Shown here in pieces: positions 8,068 to 16,510 of a DNA stretch of 22,596 nucleotides. The stretch lies in the NCBI GenBank assembly GCA_050747525.1, contig JBOGOC010000124.1, positions 1 to 22,596 on the forward strand. Reading direction: 5' to 3'. Numbering within the stretch: the first letter of the stretch is position 1; every line of letters begins with the position of its first letter. The position numbers and the translations under genes were made by a program. Below the pieces are notes generated by a model. It saw only the letters and a list, made by a program, of their open reading frames with translations, was not told the DNA's origin and did no database searches. The DNA comes from JBOGOC01 sp050747525. GTDB taxonomy: Bacteria; Acidobacteriota; Polarisedimenticolia; JACPZX01; DASXTC01.

Positions 8068-8137
8068 TGAGGCGTGCGCGGGCACCCGCCGTTGCGGATC
8101 CCGCCAAACAGAACGCAACCGAATCGAGGGTGACGCC

Positions 8138-9202
8138 GTGCTCTTCTCTCGAAACAGAAGCCTCGTAGGTCTGGACATCGGAACGAGCTCGGTGAAGGCC
8201 GTCGAGCTGAAGGAGCTCGGCAAGAACCGTGGCTACCAGCTGGTCAACATGGGCATCGAGCCGCTGTCTCCGGAGGCCATCGTGGACGGCGCCATCATGG
8301 ACTCGGGCCTGGTGGTGGAGGCCATCCAGAACGTCTTCGCCCAGAACCGCATCAAGTCGTCGGACGTGGCCATCTCGCTGTCGGGCCACTCGGTGATCAT
8401 CAAGAAAATCAGCCTGCCGGTCATGAACCAGGACGAGCTGGCCGAGTCGATCCAGTGGGAAGCCGAGCAGTACATCCCGTTCGACGTGAGCGACGTCAAC
8501 ATCGACTATCAGATCCTGCAGGGCGCCTCGTCTTCCGGCGAAGGCAACATGGACGTGCTGCTGGTCGCCGTGAAGAAGGACAAGATCAACGACTACATGA
8601 GCGTCATCACCCAGGCGGGCAGGAACGCGCTGGTCGCCGACGTGGACGTCTTCGCTCTGCAGAATGCCTACGAGATCAATTACGAGCCCGTCTCGCACAA
8701 GCTGATCGCGCTGGTGAACCTCGGTGCCAGCGTGACCAACGTGGCGGTCATGCAGAACGGGTCGTCGATCTTCTGGCGCGACCTCTCCGTGGGCGGCAAC
8801 AACTACACCGACGCCCTGCAGAAAGAGCTGGGCCTGAGCTTCGATCAGGCCGAGGCCGCCAAGAGAGGGGACATGGGGGCCGCGCCGCGCGACCGGGTGA
8901 TGGCCATCATCGATGCCGTGAACGAAACGGTGGGCACGGAGATCCAGAAGACGCTGGACTTCTTCAAGGCCACCTCGGCGTCCGACCCGGTGTCGTTGCT
9001 CGAGATCACCGGCGGGGCGGCGCGCACGCCGAACCTGGTCTCCTACCTCAGCCGGAGGTTCGAGACGCAGGTGGAGATCATGAACCCATTCCGCAGCATC
9101 TCGGTCAACGAAAGGGCGTTTCCGCCCGACAGGCTCGAGCCGATGTCCACGGCGGCCGCCGTGGCGGTGGGCCTGGCTCTCCGAAAGGTGGGTGACAAAT
9201 GA
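8138..9202 (+). CDS. pilM: Type IV pilus assembly protein PilM
   Basis: PilM is the cytoplasmic actin-like ATP-binding protein of the pilus alignment complex; it binds the N-terminal tail of PilN. The 354 residues show the phosphate-1 motif GLDIGTSSVK (11-20), the family segment IQWEAEQYIPFDVSDVNIDY, and the adenosine-site ITGGAAR (about 290-296). It starts at GTG 8138 with CGAGGG about 8 nt upstream; the translation MLFSRNRSLVGLDIG is typical for PilM. Its stop overlaps the pilN start (ATGA), so the two genes are probably translationally coupled. It is the first gene of the pilMNOPQ operon. Confidence 0.95.
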   Translation: MLFSRNRSLVGLDIGTSSVKAVELKELGKNRGYQLVNMGIEPLSPEAIVDGAIMDSGLVVEAIQNVFAQNRIKSSDVAISLSGHSVIIKKISLPVMNQDELAESIQWEAEQYIPFDVSDVNIDYQILQGASSSGEGNMDVLLVAVKKDKINDYMSVITQAGRNALVADVDVFALQNAYEINYEPVSHKLIALVNLGASVTNVAVMQNGSSIFWRDLSVGGNNYTDALQKELGLSFDQAEAAKRGDMGAAPRDRVMAIIDAVNETVGTEIQKTLDFFKATSASDPVSLLEITGGAARTPNLVSYLSRRFETQVEIMNPFRSISVNERAFPPDRLEPMSTAAAVAVGLALRKVGDK

Positions 9203-9801
9203 TCAAGGTCAACCTGCTCACGGGAGCCCGCAGAGAGCCGGTCCGGAGAAATGCCCCGGCCCTCAAGCTCGAGGGCTTCGGCAACAGCCAGAACCTGCTG
9301 CTGGTGGTGATTCTGGGCCTCGCCGTTGCCTTCACCGGATGGCGCTACTACAGCCTGAGCGCCGAAACCGAGCGCCTGGATCAGGACCTGGACATCGCGC
9401 GCGAGCAGCTCCGCAAGGTGGAGGACGACCGCAAGGCCATCGAGGTGCTGCGGGCGAAGAAGGCCTCGTTCCAGAAGCAGATCGACATCATCACCAACCT
9501 GAAGAACAACCAGCAGGTTCCCGTGCGCATGCTCGACGAGATCTCGCGCAACCTGCCCGACTTCCTGTGGCTGGTCTCGATGCAGGAGCAGGGCAACCAG
9601 CTCACGTTCAGCGGCAAGGCGATGACGCCGAACGCGTACGCCAACTTCTACAACAACCTCGACGCCTCCCCCTGGTTCCAGGACGTGGGGAAGATCAGCT
9701 ACACGGCGTCGCGTGATGACGTGACCTTCTCGCTGTCGGCGCGCTTCATGCCCGGCGGCAAGACGCCCAAGCCGCCCGCGGCCGGGCAGCAGGGCCAGTA
9801 G
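9199..9801 (+). CDS. pilN: Type IV pilus assembly protein PilN
   Basis: This 200-residue bitopic inner-membrane protein starts with MIKVNLL, the short cytoplasmic motif that docks into PilM. A membrane segment lies at about 32-48, a coiled coil at about 55-95, and a periplasmic ferredoxin-like domain follows (VPVRMLDEISRNLPDFLWL onward). The C-terminus is a Pro/Gly/Gln tail. PilN pairs with PilO in the periplasm and links PilM to the secretin through PilP. The ATG at 9199 overlaps the pilM stop. Confidence 0.93.
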   Translation: MIKVNLLTGARREPVRRNAPALKLEGFGNSQNLLLVVILGLAVAFTGWRYYSLSAETERLDQDLDIAREQLRKVEDDRKAIEVLRAKKASFQKQIDIITNLKNNQQVPVRMLDEISRNLPDFLWLVSMQEQGNQLTFSGKAMTPNAYANFYNNLDASPWFQDVGKISYTASRDDVTFSLSARFMPGGKTPKPPAAGQQGQ

Positions 9802-9826
9802 AGCCCGGATCCGGAGGAGAGAGACG

Positions 9827-10405
9827 ATGCTCAACAAGCTTCCGTTCTGGGGTCAACTGGCGGTGTTCGTCGCCCTGGGCCTGGGTCTGGTCATGGGCGG
9901 CCAGTTCTTCTACCCCAATTTCTCGCAGATCTCGTCCAAGAACGACGTCAAGCAGACCGAGCTGGACGAGCTCAACGCCAAGATCCAGGAAGGCCAGCAG
10001 GCGGCCAAGATGCGCGCCGAGCTGCAGGCAGAGACGGATCGCCTGAATGTGCAGCTGGCCAGCCTGAGGCGCATCCTGCCGACGGAGCCGGAGGCGGGCG
10101 CGCTCATCAAGTGGCTGGAGAGCCAGGCGGGCCGGTTCAACCTCAACATCAAGGCCCTTTCCGAGGCCAGCATCAAGAAGGACGAGTTCTACAAGGAGTA
10201 CGCCTACAACATGGAGATCGTGGGCAACTATCACGATCTCGGCCGTTTCCTCGACGTGATTGGAAAGCACGACCGCATTCTGAACGTCCGCGGCATCAAC
10301 ATCCGCGCCAACACGGGCGCCGACAGGCTGCAGCGTTCGATCGGGTCGTCGTTCACGGCCGCGACCTTCGTCTACGTCGAGCAGCAGCCATCGGAGGGCG
10401 CATGA
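9827..10405 (+). CDS. pilO: Type IV pilus assembly protein PilO
   Basis: PilO is the heterodimer partner of PilN. The 192 residues show a short cytoplasmic N-terminus, a membrane segment (about 9-28) ending in GGQFFYP, a coiled coil (about 36-85) leading into RRILPTEPEAGALIKWLES, and a ferredoxin-like periplasmic domain with YNMEIVGNYHDLGRFLDVIG, which is highly typical of PilO. The ATG at 9827 has GGAGGAGAGA just upstream and lies 25 nt after pilN. The stop overlaps the pilP start by ATGA. Confidence 0.94.
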   Translation: MLNKLPFWGQLAVFVALGLGLVMGGQFFYPNFSQISSKNDVKQTELDELNAKIQEGQQAAKMRAELQAETDRLNVQLASLRRILPTEPEAGALIKWLESQAGRFNLNIKALSEASIKKDEFYKEYAYNMEIVGNYHDLGRFLDVIGKHDRILNVRGINIRANTGADRLQRSIGSSFTAATFVYVEQQPSEGA

Positions 10406-11070
10406 GCGGCGCGCAGCGTGCGAGCAGGATCCCGGTGGCCGTCGCGCTGGCCATGGCGCTGGGGGTGGCCCCGGCTGTGGTGGCGCAGAGCGGCACGACC
10501 GCGGGAAAGGCGAAGGAGCGTGTGAAGAAGGCCCAGCAACAGGCCGCAGGCGGGACGGCGCCCGCGCAGACTCCCGCGCAGCCGGCGCAGGCCGGGGATG
10601 CCCCGGCGCCGGGCGGCCCCATGACCATCATGCCGGCCGATCCAAATCACCTTTCCGCGGTCAAGGCGCTCGAGCAGATCCGCCGGGACGAGGAGAGCTC
10701 TTCGGAAGGGTCCTTCACCTACGACCCCGGGGATCGGCGCGATCCCTTCCTGTCGCCCCAGGACATTCTGCAGGCGCAGATGTCCGGCCAGATCTGCCAG
10801 GGCGAGGGAATGGAGTGCTGGCTCATCCAGGACATCACCGTGATCGGCGTGCTGCACCGGAAGGGAGGCAATGTGGCCCTGGTGATTGGCCCCGACGGCT
10901 ACGGCACGACGTTGCATGAAGGCGATCGACTCTACGACGGCGAGGTGCGGCGCATCGACCCTGAAACAGGCCTCGTCGTGTTCCGTCAGAAAATCAACGA
11001 TCCCACCCGGATCAAGCCGTTCCGGGATGTGGAGAAAGGTCTGTCACTGACCAAGGAGGGACGCTCATGA
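10402..11070 (+). CDS. pilP: Type IV pilus assembly protein PilP
   Basis: The 222-residue periplasmic protein has an N-terminal export signal (about 8-28, ending VVAQS), a Lys/Ala/Pro/Gln-rich flexible region to about residue 75, and a C-terminal beta domain opening with DRRDPFLSP (111-119), the RRDPF hallmark of PilP. PilP bridges PilN/PilO to the N0 domain of the secretin PilQ. No lipobox Cys is present, unlike many PilP proteins, so membrane attachment may rely on an uncleaved signal or on partners alone. The frame is open upstream, but ATG 10402 overlaps the pilO stop and begins the signal peptide. The stop overlaps pilQ. Confidence 0.9.
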   Translation: MSGAQRASRIPVAVALAMALGVAPAVVAQSGTTAGKAKERVKKAQQQAAGGTAPAQTPAQPAQAGDAPAPGGPMTIMPADPNHLSAVKALEQIRRDEESSSEGSFTYDPGDRRDPFLSPQDILQAQMSGQICQGEGMECWLIQDITVIGVLHRKGGNVALVIGPDGYGTTLHEGDRLYDGEVRRIDPETGLVVFRQKINDPTRIKPFRDVEKGLSLTKEGRS

Positions 11071-13538
11071 AGTGGGGGAGGTTGGTCGGGGCCACGCTCC
11101 TGACCCTGGGCGCGCTCGGATGCGCCGCGAACCCGCGGGTCACCGAGGAGCCGGCGCCGCCGCAGCCCGAGAACCAGGCTGCGCAGAGCAACACAGAGCC
11201 AGCGGCAGCCGGCGAGCTGCAGGCCCAGGCCATCACCGGAGCGCGGGTCGAGTCGATCTCGACCCGCACCGAGAACAACAGCACCCTGGTGACCATTCAG
11301 AGCGATCGCCCTCTGAGCTACACGTCCTACGACCCGGACGCCACCACGCTCGTGCTCGAGCTGCCCGACACGGATGTGAGCGCCTTGCAGCCGCTCATCT
11401 CCGTCAACACCGCGCAGCTGGGATCCATCGAAGTGGCGACGGTGCAGGGAGCATCCGGCGCCTCGCGCGCGCGCCTGCAGTTCATGGGCCGCCTGGCTTC
11501 GTCCACCCGGATCGAGCCGCAGGGCCAGGACCTGGTCATCGTGCTCGAGGGGACCTCGGACACGGCGAGCCAGTCGCCCGAGGCCCAGCCCACCGTGACG
11601 GATCCGGTCGCCTCCCTGAACCCCCCGGTCCAGGAGCTGGCGGCGGCGCCCCCCGTGCCAGAAGCTCCCGCCACCCGGCTGACCGGGGTGGAGGTGACGG
11701 GGAACTCCGACGCGCCCGTGCTGATGCTGGCGGGCGATGGAGCGCTCTCCTACACGACGCTGGATCTGTCCAACCCGCCGCGCCTGGTTGTGGACGTGGC
11801 CGGCGTGATCAACGATGTCAATCCGCGCACGTTCACGGTGGACAAGGGCCCGGTGCGCCAGGTGAGGACGTCGCAGTACAAGATGTCGCCCGAGAAGGTC
11901 ACCCGTGTGGTCTTCGACCTGTCGCGGCAGGCTCCCTATACTATCGAGACGCAGGGACCGGCTCTGGCGGTGAGCTTCCTGAACCCCAACCCCGGGCAGC
12001 CGGAAGGGAATGACAGCCTGGCGTCGGCTCCGGCGGTGGAGCAGCCGGCCGACAACGCCCGGCCGTCCCGGACCCCGGAGCCCGCGGCGGTGGAGCAGCC
12101 GGTGGCCACGCTCGATCCGGAGCCGGCTGGAGACCAGCCGGCGGCGGTGGAGCCGGCGTCGAGCACCGGCAGCCTCAAGGAGGTCGGCCAGGACGTGGTC
12201 CTGTTCGACAACGCCGAGGCGCGTCCGCCGGCGAGCGGCATGCCCAGGGGGTCCCGCGAGGCGATCAACATGACCACGCTTCCTCCCACCGCCTTCGAGA
12301 GCAAGACGATCGCCGACGGACGGAGGATCTACAGAGGGGAGAAGATCTCCGTCGCCTTCCGCGACGCCGACCTGCGCGAGGTGATGTTCTTCTTCGCGGA
12401 CGTCATGAAGATGAACGTGGTGATCGATCCGGACGTCACCGGCAAGGTGGACATCCGGCTCAATCAGGTCCCCTGGGATCAGGGCTTCCAAGTCATCCTC
12501 AAGAACCAGGGCCTGGACGCCATCGAAGAGGACAACGTCGTCCGCATCGCCAAGACCTCCAAGCTGCAGCAGGAGGCTTCCAGCCTGCGCGCCCTCAAGC
12601 TGGCCCAGCGTCAGGCGGTCGATCCGGTCACCTTCACCCGGACGCTGTCGTACGCCAAGGTCCAGGAGGCCATGCAGGTCCTGACGCAGGTCAAGACGGA
12701 TCAGGGGAAGATCGTGGCCGACATGCGGACCAACACCCTGATCATCAGCGACGTGCCGGACAGGAAGTCCACGTACGACGGCCTGCTGGACGCCATCGAC
12801 ACGCAGACCCCCCAGGTGATGATCGAGGCCCGCATCGTGGAAGCGATCCGCTCCTACGAGCGCGATCTGGGCATCAACTGGAGGATCGCGGCCCGCGCCG
12901 TTCCCGAGCTGGGCACCGCCACCAACCTGCAGTTCCCGCACCGCGCGGAGCTGGTCGGTGACGTGAACACGGCGCCGCTGGGCTTCCCGTCGGCAGGCGG
13001 CATCGGCCTGTCCCTGGGCAACGTCCTGGATTCCTTCACGCTCGACGTCCAGCTCGAGGCCTTCGAGGCGGACGGAAAGGTGCGCATCCTGTCCTCGCCC
13101 AAGGTGGCCACGCAGAACAACCAGCCGGCCTCCATCGAGCAGGGCGTTCAGATCCCCGTCGTCACCACGACGGCCACCGAGGTGGACGTGCAGTACGTCC
13201 CGGCCTCGCTGCGCCTGATCGTGACGCCGCAGATCACCGCAGAGGACACGGTCATCATGAAGGTCAAGGTGGAGAACAACCAGCCTTCGCAGACCGTGAG
13301 CGTAGGAGACGTGCCGGGCATCGTGACGGAGATCATCGACACGCAGATCCTGGTGCGGACGGGCACAACGGCCGTCATCGGCGGCGTGTACAAGATGCAG
13401 GAGTCGGAAACCCAGACGGGTGTCCCGGGCTTGAGCAAGATCCCCTTCTTCGGCTGGCTCTTCAAGAACAAGGTCAACAAGAAGGACTCCGCCGAGCTGC
13501 TGGTCTTCCTGACGCCGAAGATCGTCAAGAACATCTAA
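11067..13538 (+). CDS. pilQ: Type IV pilus secretin PilQ
   Basis: PilQ forms the outer-membrane pore through which the pilus leaves. The 823 residues read as: signal peptide ending in a possible lipobox (ALGC, Cys19); two AMIN-like beta domains (about 57-160 and 203-305); a Pro/Ala/Glu-rich linker (about 308-410); the N0/STN domain beginning KISVAFRDADLREVMFFFADVM (426 on); the N1 domain (about 505-580); and the secretin core from QVMIEARIVE (583) to the C-terminus. The core contains VPGIVTEIIDTQILVRTG and GVPGLSKIPFFGWLFKNK, the classic secretin signature. The AMIN domains would bind peptidoglycan. The ATG overlaps the pilP stop. A strong AAGGAGGAAC right after the stop serves the next gene. 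Confidence 0.96.
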   Translation: MKWGRLVGATLLTLGALGCAANPRVTEEPAPPQPENQAAQSNTEPAAAGELQAQAITGARVESISTRTENNSTLVTIQSDRPLSYTSYDPDATTLVLELPDTDVSALQPLISVNTAQLGSIEVATVQGASGASRARLQFMGRLASSTRIEPQGQDLVIVLEGTSDTASQSPEAQPTVTDPVASLNPPVQELAAAPPVPEAPATRLTGVEVTGNSDAPVLMLAGDGALSYTTLDLSNPPRLVVDVAGVINDVNPRTFTVDKGPVRQVRTSQYKMSPEKVTRVVFDLSRQAPYTIETQGPALAVSFLNPNPGQPEGNDSLASAPAVEQPADNARPSRTPEPAAVEQPVATLDPEPAGDQPAAVEPASSTGSLKEVGQDVVLFDNAEARPPASGMPRGSREAINMTTLPPTAFESKTIADGRRIYRGEKISVAFRDADLREVMFFFADVMKMNVVIDPDVTGKVDIRLNQVPWDQGFQVILKNQGLDAIEEDNVVRIAKTSKLQQEASSLRALKLAQRQAVDPVTFTRTLSYAKVQEAMQVLTQVKTDQGKIVADMRTNTLIISDVPDRKSTYDGLLDAIDTQTPQVMIEARIVEAIRSYERDLGINWRIAARAVPELGTATNLQFPHRAELVGDVNTAPLGFPSAGGIGLSLGNVLDSFTLDVQLEAFEADGKVRILSSPKVATQNNQPASIEQGVQIPVVTTTATEVDVQYVPASLRLIVTPQITAEDTVIMKVKVENNQPSQTVSVGDVPGIVTEIIDTQILVRTGTTAVIGGVYKMQESETQTGVPGLSKIPFFGWLFKNKVNKKDSAELLVFLTPKIVKNI

Positions 13539-13553
13539 AGGAGGAACGTTTCG

Positions 13554-14102
13554 ATGCATCGGGTTCGCAGTTCAGTCATCTGTTCCCTGGCCGCCCTGGC
13601 GCTCGCCGCGGGCCTGTGGGGATGCAACGGCAGCGACATCGATGACCCGGACTTCTCGGACTCCGTGCTCATCGTGGACAGCGTGGTGCCGGCGTCTGTG
13701 CAGTCCGACGTGACGCCCACCACCGATCCGAACACCATGCTGTCGGAGCCTCCCGAGGACGACACCGTCACGGTGAAGGTGCGCAACCTGAACCGGACGC
13801 AGTCGAGCAGCGGGATCTTCGGAGACGTCCAGATCACAAGCTTCGACCTGTTCTGCGGGAACCCCTCCCTGGGAGCGCTCGTGAACAGCACGGGGGTCCC
13901 GGCCAGCCTGACCGTGCCGGCCGAGTCGAGCGCCGACATCCAGGTGGCGCTCTTCACGGGCGCGTTCAAGCAGGCCAACTCGGGGGCGCTGCTGGGCCAG
14001 AGCTCGCAGTGCACCATCGTCTTCCATGGTCAGGACCTGAGCGGAGAGCCGCTCCTGAGCCAGGCCGCGGAATTCGTCGTGAACTTTGTCGACACGCCCT
14101 GA
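13554..14102 (+). CDS. Putative lipoprotein, last gene of the pil operon
   Basis: I do not recognise this 182-residue protein. It has a basic N-terminus, a hydrophobic stretch and LWGC with Cys24, which looks like a lipoprotein signal, although Trp at -2 is unusual. The rest is acidic and Ser/Thr-rich, with predicted beta character (VTVKVRNLNRT, SADIQVALFTGAF, AEFVVNFVDTP) and two further Cys, suggesting a small Ig/CARDB-like beta sandwich. It starts 15 nt after pilQ behind AAGGAGGAAC and is followed by the operon's terminator, so it is probably made together with the pilus machine. A pilotin or secretin-associated role is possible but only from position. Confidence 0.75.
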   Translation: MHRVRSSVICSLAALALAAGLWGCNGSDIDDPDFSDSVLIVDSVVPASVQSDVTPTTDPNTMLSEPPEDDTVTVKVRNLNRTQSSSGIFGDVQITSFDLFCGNPSLGALVNSTGVPASLTVPAESSADIQVALFTGAFKQANSGALLGQSSQCTIVFHGQDLSGEPLLSQAAEFVVNFVDTP

Positions 14103-14136
14103 CCCTGCCCGGCGCCCCGGACTTTAGGCAAAGGCG

Positions 14137-14169
14137 GCCCCCGCTGGAACAGCCCGGCGGGGGCTTGCC
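14137..14169 (+). terminator. Transcription terminator of the pil operon
   Basis: GCCCCCGCTGG (14137-14147) pairs with CCGGCGGGGGC (14154-14164) across a 6-nt loop, 11 pairs with one G-U. A further GGCAA/TTGCC pair (14127-14131 with 14165-14169) lies outside a 5-nt bulge. The T content after it is modest (CTTGCCGTTCT). Its place, 35 nt after the last gene, supports the call. Confidence 0.65.
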
Positions 14170-14213
14170 GTTCTCAGGGTGGTAGGATCGGTTCAGGGCT
14201 CTCGAAGGCATCC

Positions 14214-14945
14214 ATGACGGACCCGTCCACAGCTGAATCCCCCCGGATCGCCGACCTCAGGCGCCGCCTGCAGCAGGCCCCCTCCGTCAGGCTCCTGGTG
14301 GAGCTGGCCCGCGAGTATCATGAGACAGGCCTGTTCGAGGAGGCATCCCGCATCGCCGCGCGGGCGGTGCGTGAGCAGCCGTCTTATGTGTCGGCCCGCG
14401 TGCAGCTGGGCCGCATCTACTTCGACATGGGGCGAGTGGAGGAGGCCCGCGAGCAGATGGAGGCGGTCTTGAGCATCGCTCCCGACAATCTCGTGGCGCG
14501 GCGTGTCGTGGCCGACGTGTGCCGCGAGATGGGGGACGTGCAGGGCGCGCTCGACCGGTACCGGGCTTTGCTGGCCTTCAGCCCGTCCGACGAGGAGACC
14601 CGGCGCAAGATCGCAGAGGTGGAAAAGGAGGCGGCCGCCGCCCCGGCCGCCGTCCAGGAGAGCCCCCCCGCAGCCGAGGGGGGAAGCCATGGCCACGAGG
14701 CCGCTCTCGAGCCCGGCGTGCTGGCGACGCCGACCCTGGCCGAGCTCTACCTGACTCAGGGGCTCCCCGCCAAGGCGGCGAGCGTCTACCGTGAGATCCT
14801 GCGTGGCGATCCCGGCAACGCCGAAGCGGTGGCGCGCCTCACCGAAATCGAGGGCCCGCCTCCGGCGTCCGATGATCCCGCGGCGCGCCTGCGTGTGCGC
14901 AAGTCCCAGATCCTGGAGCGCTGGCTGGCCGCGCTGAGGCGCTAG
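14214..14945 (+). CDS. TPR-repeat protein
   Basis: The 243-residue protein has no export signal and carries about four TPR-like helix pairs (residues about 20-140). They include LVELAREYHETGLFEEASRI, ARVQLGRIYFDMGRVEEARE and ADVCREMGDVQGALDRYRAL. A Pro/Ala/Glu-rich linker (about 145-165) and another TPR pair (TLAELYLTQGLPAKAASVYREIL) follow. The C-terminal RVRKSQILERWLAALRR is basic and helical. It is presumably a cytoplasmic scaffold. The ATG at 14214 has GAAGG upstream. The stop is 5 nt before pepP, so the gene opens the run pepP-accB-accC-thiE, which share no obvious pathway with it. Confidence 0.82.
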   Translation: MTDPSTAESPRIADLRRRLQQAPSVRLLVELAREYHETGLFEEASRIAARAVREQPSYVSARVQLGRIYFDMGRVEEAREQMEAVLSIAPDNLVARRVVADVCREMGDVQGALDRYRALLAFSPSDEETRRKIAEVEKEAAAAPAAVQESPPAAEGGSHGHEAALEPGVLATPTLAELYLTQGLPAKAASVYREILRGDPGNAEAVARLTEIEGPPPASDDPAARLRVRKSQILERWLAALRR

Positions 14946-14950
14946 AGGTG

Positions 14951-16018
14951 ATGGATCGGCTCGATCTCGCCCGCGGGCTCCTCGACGACGCGGGCCTGGA
15001 CGCCCTTCTGGTCGGCCACCCCGCCAACGTCCGGTACCTCAGCGGGTTCGACGGCAGCGCGGGGGCCCTTCTTATCTCCGGGTCGGGCGCCCTGCTGATC
15101 ACCGATGGACGCTATGCCGCGCAGGCGTCCCTGCAGGCTCCCGCGTTCGAGCCGTTCGTCACCGCCCTCCCCCCCTCGGAAGCGGCCATCGGGCTGGCGC
15201 GGCCCGGCGCGCGGCTGGGCTTCGAGTCCGATCACGTCGCCTACGGGACGTGGGAAAGGATGCAGCGGGCGGCCCACGACAAAGGGGGCTGCCTTCTGGT
15301 ACCCTGCCGGGGTCTGATCGAAGGGCTGCGCAGCCGGAAGGACTCTCACGAAATGGCCCTGCTCGAGAAGGCGGCGCGCATCGCGGCCGATGCGCTGGCC
15401 AGTGCGCTGTCCCTGGTGAGGCCGGGGGTGGCCGAGCGGGACGTGGCGGAGGAGGTGGAGCGCCGGATGAAGCAGGCGGGGGCCGAGGGCGCGGCTTTTC
15501 CCCCGATCGTGGCTTCCGGTCCACGGGCGGCCCTGCCCCATGGCCGCGCTTCCGAGCGCCGGATCGAAGCGGGCGACCTGGTGGTGATTGACATCGGGGC
15601 ACGCTTTGAGGGATACCATAGCGACATGACCCGCACCGTGTGCGCCGGCCGGCCGCACCAGGAATCCGAACAGATCCACGCTGTCGTGCGCGAGGCTCAG
15701 CGCCGCGCCATCGATATGGTGCGGCCCGGGGTCAGCGCCCGCGACGTGGACGCGGCCGCCCGCGAGGTGATTGCCGCCGCGGGATTCGGCGATCGCTTCA
15801 CCCACGGCACCGGGCACGGTGTCGGCCTGGAAGTTCATGAAGCGCCCCGTCTCGGCCCCCGATCCGAGGACGTGCTGGACGCGGGGATGGTGATCACCAT
15901 CGAGCCCGGTATCTATCTCAGCGACCGCACCGGCGTCCGCATCGAGGACATGGTGGCCGTCACCCCTTCGGGCTCCCGCACGCTCACACCCGCCGCCGCC
16001 CCATGGATCCTGGAGTGA
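14951..16018 (+). CDS. pepP: Xaa-Pro aminopeptidase / M24 family metallopeptidase
   Basis: This cytoplasmic peptidase removes N-terminal residues preceding proline (or acts as an Xaa-Pro dipeptidase; the sequence does not separate the two). The 355 residues have a creatinase-type N-terminal domain (1-125, with NVRYLSGFDGSAGALLI) and a pita-bread catalytic domain. All five metal ligands are present: Asp214 (VVIDIGA), Asp225 (HSDMTRT), His289 (HGTGHGVG), Glu318 (TIEPGIY) and Glu332 (RIEDMVAV). The ATG at 14951 directly follows an in-frame GTG at 14948, which could also serve. accB starts 2 nt after the stop, a layout also known from other bacteria where an M24 peptidase precedes accBC. Confidence 0.93.
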   Translation: MDRLDLARGLLDDAGLDALLVGHPANVRYLSGFDGSAGALLISGSGALLITDGRYAAQASLQAPAFEPFVTALPPSEAAIGLARPGARLGFESDHVAYGTWERMQRAAHDKGGCLLVPCRGLIEGLRSRKDSHEMALLEKAARIAADALASALSLVRPGVAERDVAEEVERRMKQAGAEGAAFPPIVASGPRAALPHGRASERRIEAGDLVVIDIGARFEGYHSDMTRTVCAGRPHQESEQIHAVVREAQRRAIDMVRPGVSARDVDAAAREVIAAAGFGDRFTHGTGHGVGLEVHEAPRLGPRSEDVLDAGMVITIEPGIYLSDRTGVRIEDMVAVTPSGSRTLTPAAAPWILE

Positions 16019-16020
16019 CC

Positions 16021-16509
16021 GTGGACAAGGACGATCTGAAGGAGCTGATGGAGTTCATCTCCCAGTCCAACTTCGTGGAGTTCGAGCTGGAACGGGAGGG
16101 ATTCAAGCTCAAGCTGGTGAAGGACATCGCGCGGGTGCCCGCTGCCGGCAACCATCACGGGCCGGCTGCCGAAGCGCTGCCGGCGCCTCCAGCCGCAGGC
16201 ACCGTGGCACAGGCCCCCGTTCCGGCCAGGGCGTCCGCGTCCTCCGTGGCGCCCGCCTCCGACGTCTACCAGATGACCTCGCCGATGGTGGGCACCTTCT
16301 ACAGGGCCGCCAATCCCACGGCACCGCCGTTCATCCAGGTGGGCGACGTGGTCAAGAAGGGGCAGGTCCTGTGCATCGTGGAGGCGATGAAGCTCATGAA
16401 CGAGCTGGAATCGGAGGTGGCCGGTGAAGTGCTCGACATCCCCGTGAGCAACGGCCAGCCGATCGAGTACGGAGAAGTCCTCTTCCGCATCCGAGTTCTC
16501 GCCTCCTGA
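16021..16509 (+). CDS. accB: Biotin carboxyl carrier protein of acetyl-CoA carboxylase
   Basis: AccB carries the biotin that AccC carboxylates, the first step toward malonyl-CoA for fatty-acid synthesis. From GTG 16021 the product has 162 residues: an N-terminal helix region (DKDDLKELMEFISQSNFVEF), a Pro/Ala linker (about 40-80), and a C-terminal biotinyl domain with SPMVGTFYRA and the biotinylation motif VEAMKLMNE, target Lys124. An upstream in-frame ATG (16003) exists but lies inside pepP; CTGGAG 5 nt before the GTG supports the later start. accC follows after 1 nt. Confidence 0.95.
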   Translation: MDKDDLKELMEFISQSNFVEFELEREGFKLKLVKDIARVPAAGNHHGPAAEALPAPPAAGTVAQAPVPARASASSVAPASDVYQMTSPMVGTFYRAANPTAPPFIQVGDVVKKGQVLCIVEAMKLMNELESEVAGEVLDIPVSNGQPIEYGEVLFRIRVLAS

Positions 16510-16510
16510 C

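Noticed and set aside
8013..8137. c-di-GMP riboswitch in the pilM leader
   Set aside because: Considered because pilus genes often have one, but the conserved GEMM core sequences are not present.
10986..13559. 857-codon minus-strand open frame opposite pilQ
   Set aside because: It spans pilQ and the ends of its neighbours on the wrong strand, with low-complexity composition; PilQ has full secretin signatures on the plus strand.
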